DNA of 16,116 nucleotides. Origin: Verrucomicrobia bacterium UBA6354 (lineage in GTDB: Bacteria; Verrucomicrobiota; Kiritimatiellia; RFP12; UBA1067). Under the pieces are notes generated by a model. The model did no database searches. It saw only the letters and a program-made list of their open reading frames with translations, and was not told the DNA's origin. Shown piece by piece: positions 15,100 through 16,116 of this stretch. The stretch spans positions 1-16,116 of the forward strand of contig DJRS01000065.1 in the NCBI GenBank assembly GCA_002440145.1. The letters run 5' to 3'. A program made the translations under genes and the position numbers. Each line of letters begins with the position of its first letter. Positions within the stretch are counted from its first letter, which is position 1.

Positions 15100-15127
15100 A
15101 GACGTTCCTTTTTAGACGTTCCTTTTT
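15100..15127 (-). repeat. Tandem 14-bp duplication carrying the GH97 Shine-Dalgarno
   Basis: Two perfect head-to-tail copies of a 14-bp unit (minus strand AAAAAGGAACGTCT; 15114-15127 and 15100-15113) sit directly before the GH97 ATG, so AAGGA occurs twice, at 6 nt and 20 nt from the start codon. The copy next to the ATG is the correctly spaced ribosome binding site. Confidence 0.95.
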
Positions 15128-15145
15128 AGATTTTACGCTTGCTCT

Positions 15146-15175
15146 ATTATAGCAAATTCCCGCGCCACAGTTCAA
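15146..15175 (-). promoter_or_regulatory. Promoter of the GH97-folD-envelope operon
   Basis: The minus strand has TTGAAC (15170-15175) and TATAAT (15146-15151) separated by 18 nt, with an extended -10 (TGC before TATAAT). Transcription should start near 15139, leaving a leader of about 40 nt containing the duplicated Shine-Dalgarno. It is the best promoter for the seven-gene run. Confidence 0.75.
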
Positions 15176-15180
15176 GCCCG

Positions 15181-15480
15181 CTATTCGTCCGGAGTCTCCC
15201 CGAAATTTTCAACCTGCCGCGGACTGTCCCGAAAATGACGCGCACGGTGCGCTTCCCGGGCACATTTCCGCGCCCCGCGCCTCGCCGCAAGGGGTCGGTT
15301 CCCACGTATGGGCATGACGAATCCGCCACCGGAAAATGCAGAAGGTCGGCCCCCCTTCTGCCGACCCCTATCGCATAATGCGGCTCGACAATACAGCTCG
15401 CCGAGGGACTGAAGAGGACCTTCATGCGTCACGGGACGTGGAGCCGCGTGAAGGGCGAGAGAGGAAGCCTCCATTCTCCA
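15181..15480. other. Gene-free spacer, left part
   Basis: Upstream of the GH97 promoter. Short open frames exist on both strands (79-115 aa), but none has a Shine-Dalgarno, a recognisable motif or protein-like composition, so I call none. Visible structures are a GCGCAC-centred palindrome at 15240-15252 and the interleaved hairpins at 15338-15366. I see no promoter or terminator I would defend. Confidence 0.5.
15338..15366. repeat. Interleaved inverted repeats (pseudoknot-like A-B-A'-B')
   Basis: GCAGAAGG (15338-15345) pairs perfectly with CCTTCTGC (15354-15361), and GGTCGGC (15344-15350) pairs perfectly with GCCGACC (15360-15366). The two stems interleave and share two bases at each junction, so they are either mutually exclusive or, when trimmed, an H-type pseudoknot. 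No U-tract follows on either strand, so a simple terminator is unlikely. Confidence 0.6.
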
Positions 15481-15481
15481 T

Positions 15482-15598
15482 CCTCTACATTTTCTGCACG
15501 GTTGACAACCTCGGTGTTTATTCCTCACGCAGAGATGCGCTGAGAACGCAGAGAGGCCACCCTCTACATTTTCTCCATTCTCTACACGGTTAATTACC
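15482..15598. repeat. Decayed direct duplication of a noncoding module
   Basis: A 14-bp string CCTCTACATTTTCT occurs at 15482-15495 and 15561-15574. Each copy is followed by CACGGTTnAnnACC (15497-15510; 15585-15598). The second copy has about 9-10 extra bases (ccattctcta type) between the two parts. One arm of the inverted repeat at 15525-15630 lies between the copies. Confidence 0.75.
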
Positions 15599-15630
15599 CC
15601 CTACCCCCACTCTCTGCGTTCTCTGCGTGA
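15525..15630. repeat. 21-bp inverted repeat with 10-bp insertion in the left arm
   Basis: The right arm (15610-15630) is CTCTCTGCGTTCTCTGCGTGA. Its reverse complement matches the left arm (15525-15534 plus 15545-15555), which is interrupted by 10 extra bases (15535-15544). The arms enclose 54 nt. Strings of this CTCTGCGT type recur between genes in various bacterial genomes as I recall, so it is probably one copy of a dispersed noncoding repeat. Confidence 0.75.
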
Positions 15631-15730
15631 TGAGATATTCTCTCCCCCTACGCCCCTTGCGTATGACCGTCCCGGTTGTCCTGCCTGTCGCATCCGTCCC
15701 GCACGATCCCCCGACAAAACCAAACAGACC

Positions 15731-15780
15731 AACAAAAAAACAACACACACAGGGGGTTGGGGGGTGTCCCCCCTGTGTGT
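15731..15780 (-). terminator. Intrinsic terminator for the gene entering from the right
   Basis: On the minus strand a perfect 12-bp stem (15769-15780 with 15745-15756, ACACACAGGGGG type) with a 12-nt loop is followed by TTGTTTTTTTGTT (15743-15731). A shorter G6/C6 hairpin in the same place is an alternative fold. It lies 128 nt after the stop codon at 15908, with no gene in between. Confidence 0.65.
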
Positions 15781-15805
15781 ATCTGTATGTATGTATCAGA
15801 TACAG

Positions 15806-15865
15806 GTGTAGTTGTAGTTGTAGTTGTAGAAGTAGGTGTAGATGTAGCAGTAGATGTAGATGTAG
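15806..15865. repeat. Hexamer microsatellite, ten NNGTAG units
   Basis: Ten contiguous 6-bp units share GTAG in the last four positions; the first two vary (GT, TT x3, AA, GT, AT, CA, AT x2). The minus-strand reading would give a Thr/Ser/Pro-rich peptide, but it lies after the stop codon of the partial gene, so I treat it as untranslated. Confidence 0.9.
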
Positions 15866-15887
15866 GCTTTAGCAGAGCTGCTAAAGC
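15866..15887. repeat. 10-bp perfect hairpin just past the partial gene's stop
   Basis: GCTTTAGCAG and CTGCTAAAGC are exact inverted repeats separated by AG, placed 20 nt downstream (minus strand) of the stop at 15908. No U-tract follows, so it may be an mRNA 3'-end-stabilising stem or a Rho-type element rather than an intrinsic terminator. Confidence 0.6.
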
Positions 15888-15907
15888 ACTTGCTTGAGCA
15901 CCCCCTT

Positions 15908-16116
15908 TCAAGCTTTGCTTGAATTTTGCTTGACGTTTTGCTTCAAGCAAACATTCGGGACTTTGCTTGAACTTTGCTTGGATTTTGCTTGCGCCACACG
16001 CTTTTTGGCCTGCGTCTTTTTGCCGCCTTTGCGTCCGCACGCCGCCCTTACGGCCGATACGTCTTTTGTCGCTTCGAAGCGCTGGGTGAGGGTCGAGTAG
16101 AGGACTTTCGCCGCGA
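15908..16116 (-). CDS. C-terminal end of an unrecognised Lys-rich protein (partial)
   Basis: Sixty-nine codons enter from the right edge and stop with TGA at 15910-15908. The first part (KVLYSTLTQRFEATKDVSAV) reads as amphipathic helix with normal GC-rich third positions. It is followed by a strongly basic stretch (RKGGKKTQAKKRVAQAKSK) and a Ser/Lys/Gln-rich tail made from 11-bp DNA repeats. Two other frames are open here: a 130-aa minus frame running on through the microsatellite, and a plus-strand frame. Both have composition typical of antiphase reading, so I prefer this one. The basic tail could bind nucleic acid, but I recognise no family. A hairpin and then an intrinsic terminator follow, which supports a gene end here. 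Confidence 0.6.
   Translation of the reverse strand, partial: AAKVLYSTLTQRFEATKDVSAVRAACGRKGGKKTQAKKRVAQAKSKQSSSKVPNVCLKQNVKQNSSKA
15911..15991. repeat. Two clusters of an 11-bp tandem repeat
   Basis: Plus-strand units of the type RANTTTTGCTTG / AACTTTGCTTG recur with an 11-bp period: 15911-15921, 15922-15932 and a 12-nt variant 15933-15944, then 15959-15969, 15970-15980 and 15981-15991. Between the clusters lies an inverted copy (CAAGCAAA at 15944-15951). As 11 is not a multiple of three, each unit is read in a new frame, and the peptide period is 33 bp. Confidence 0.85.

Noticed and set aside
9768..15129. Long plus-strand open frames opposite the DUF4139, folD and GH97 genes
   Set aside because: Same antisense-shadow pattern, rich in Arg and His, and contradicted by the catalytic motifs of the minus-strand proteins.
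15139..15528. Short open frames of 79-115 aa on both strands upstream of the GH97 promoter
   Set aside because: No ribosome sites, no domain features, and mutually overlapping; treated as noncoding spacer.
15806..15991. CRISPR-like look of regularly spaced repeats
   Set aside because: Units are 6 and 11 bp with no spacers of 25-40 bp between them, and no cas genes are present; these are tandem repeats.
15648..16040. 130-aa minus-strand frame with Gln-Ala-Lys-Phe-Lys repeats and a Thr-rich stretch
   Set aside because: It owes its openness to the 11-bp and 6-bp repeats. The start has no Shine-Dalgarno, and another minus frame gives a more protein-like sequence ending at 15908.

Overview
The window looks like a chromosomal segment of a GC-rich Gram-negative (diderm) bacterium. 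The diderm call rests on a BamD-like/LptE-like outer-membrane assembly protein and a predicted lipoprotein glycosidase. The genes are housekeeping or envelope genes. I see no transposase, integrase or CRISPR array. The lineage is a guess: the combination of a GH97 glycosidase, many TPR proteins and 'CTCTGCGTTCTCTGCGTGA'-type repeats suggests the PVC group (Verrucomicrobiota/Kiritimatiellota). No marker gene here settles it.

All protein genes I can support lie on the minus strand; the only plus-strand gene is a tRNA. Read in the direction of transcription (right to left), the layout is as follows. (1) 15908-16116 holds the 3' end of an unrecognised Lys-rich protein whose tail is built from an 11-bp repeat. 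It is followed by a hairpin, a hexamer microsatellite and a strong intrinsic terminator (15731-15780). (2) About 15152-15730 is a gene-free, repeat-bearing spacer. (3) A good sigma70-type promoter (15146-15175) precedes a tightly packed seven-gene run: GH97 glycosidase lipoprotein, folD, a 92-aa secreted protein, a DUF4139 protein, a BamD-LptE fusion, a stand-alone Lrp/AsnC ligand-binding domain, and a cytoplasmic TPR protein. Gaps are 0-16 nt, with an ATGA overlap at folD/small gene. (4) A 14-bp-stem intrinsic terminator (7021-7067) ends this run. It overlaps the promoter of a plus-strand tRNA-Glu(TTC) (7095-7169). (5) Only 17 nt past the terminator's U-tract begins dprA, followed by addB and addA, with an ATGA overlap at addB/addA. 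A further gene may begin at the left edge.

The left operon is a recombination cassette: DprA (RecA loading on incoming ssDNA) together with an AddAB-type helicase-nuclease that processes DNA ends. The right operon mixes envelope assembly (BamD-LptE fusion, DUF4139, small secreted protein) with one-carbon metabolism (FolD) and a surface glycosidase. The points most worth a second look are the BamD-LptE fusion lacking a lipobox cysteine, the AddB lacking its iron-sulfur cysteines, the nested terminator/tRNA promoter/dprA arrangement, and the layered repeats at the right end.
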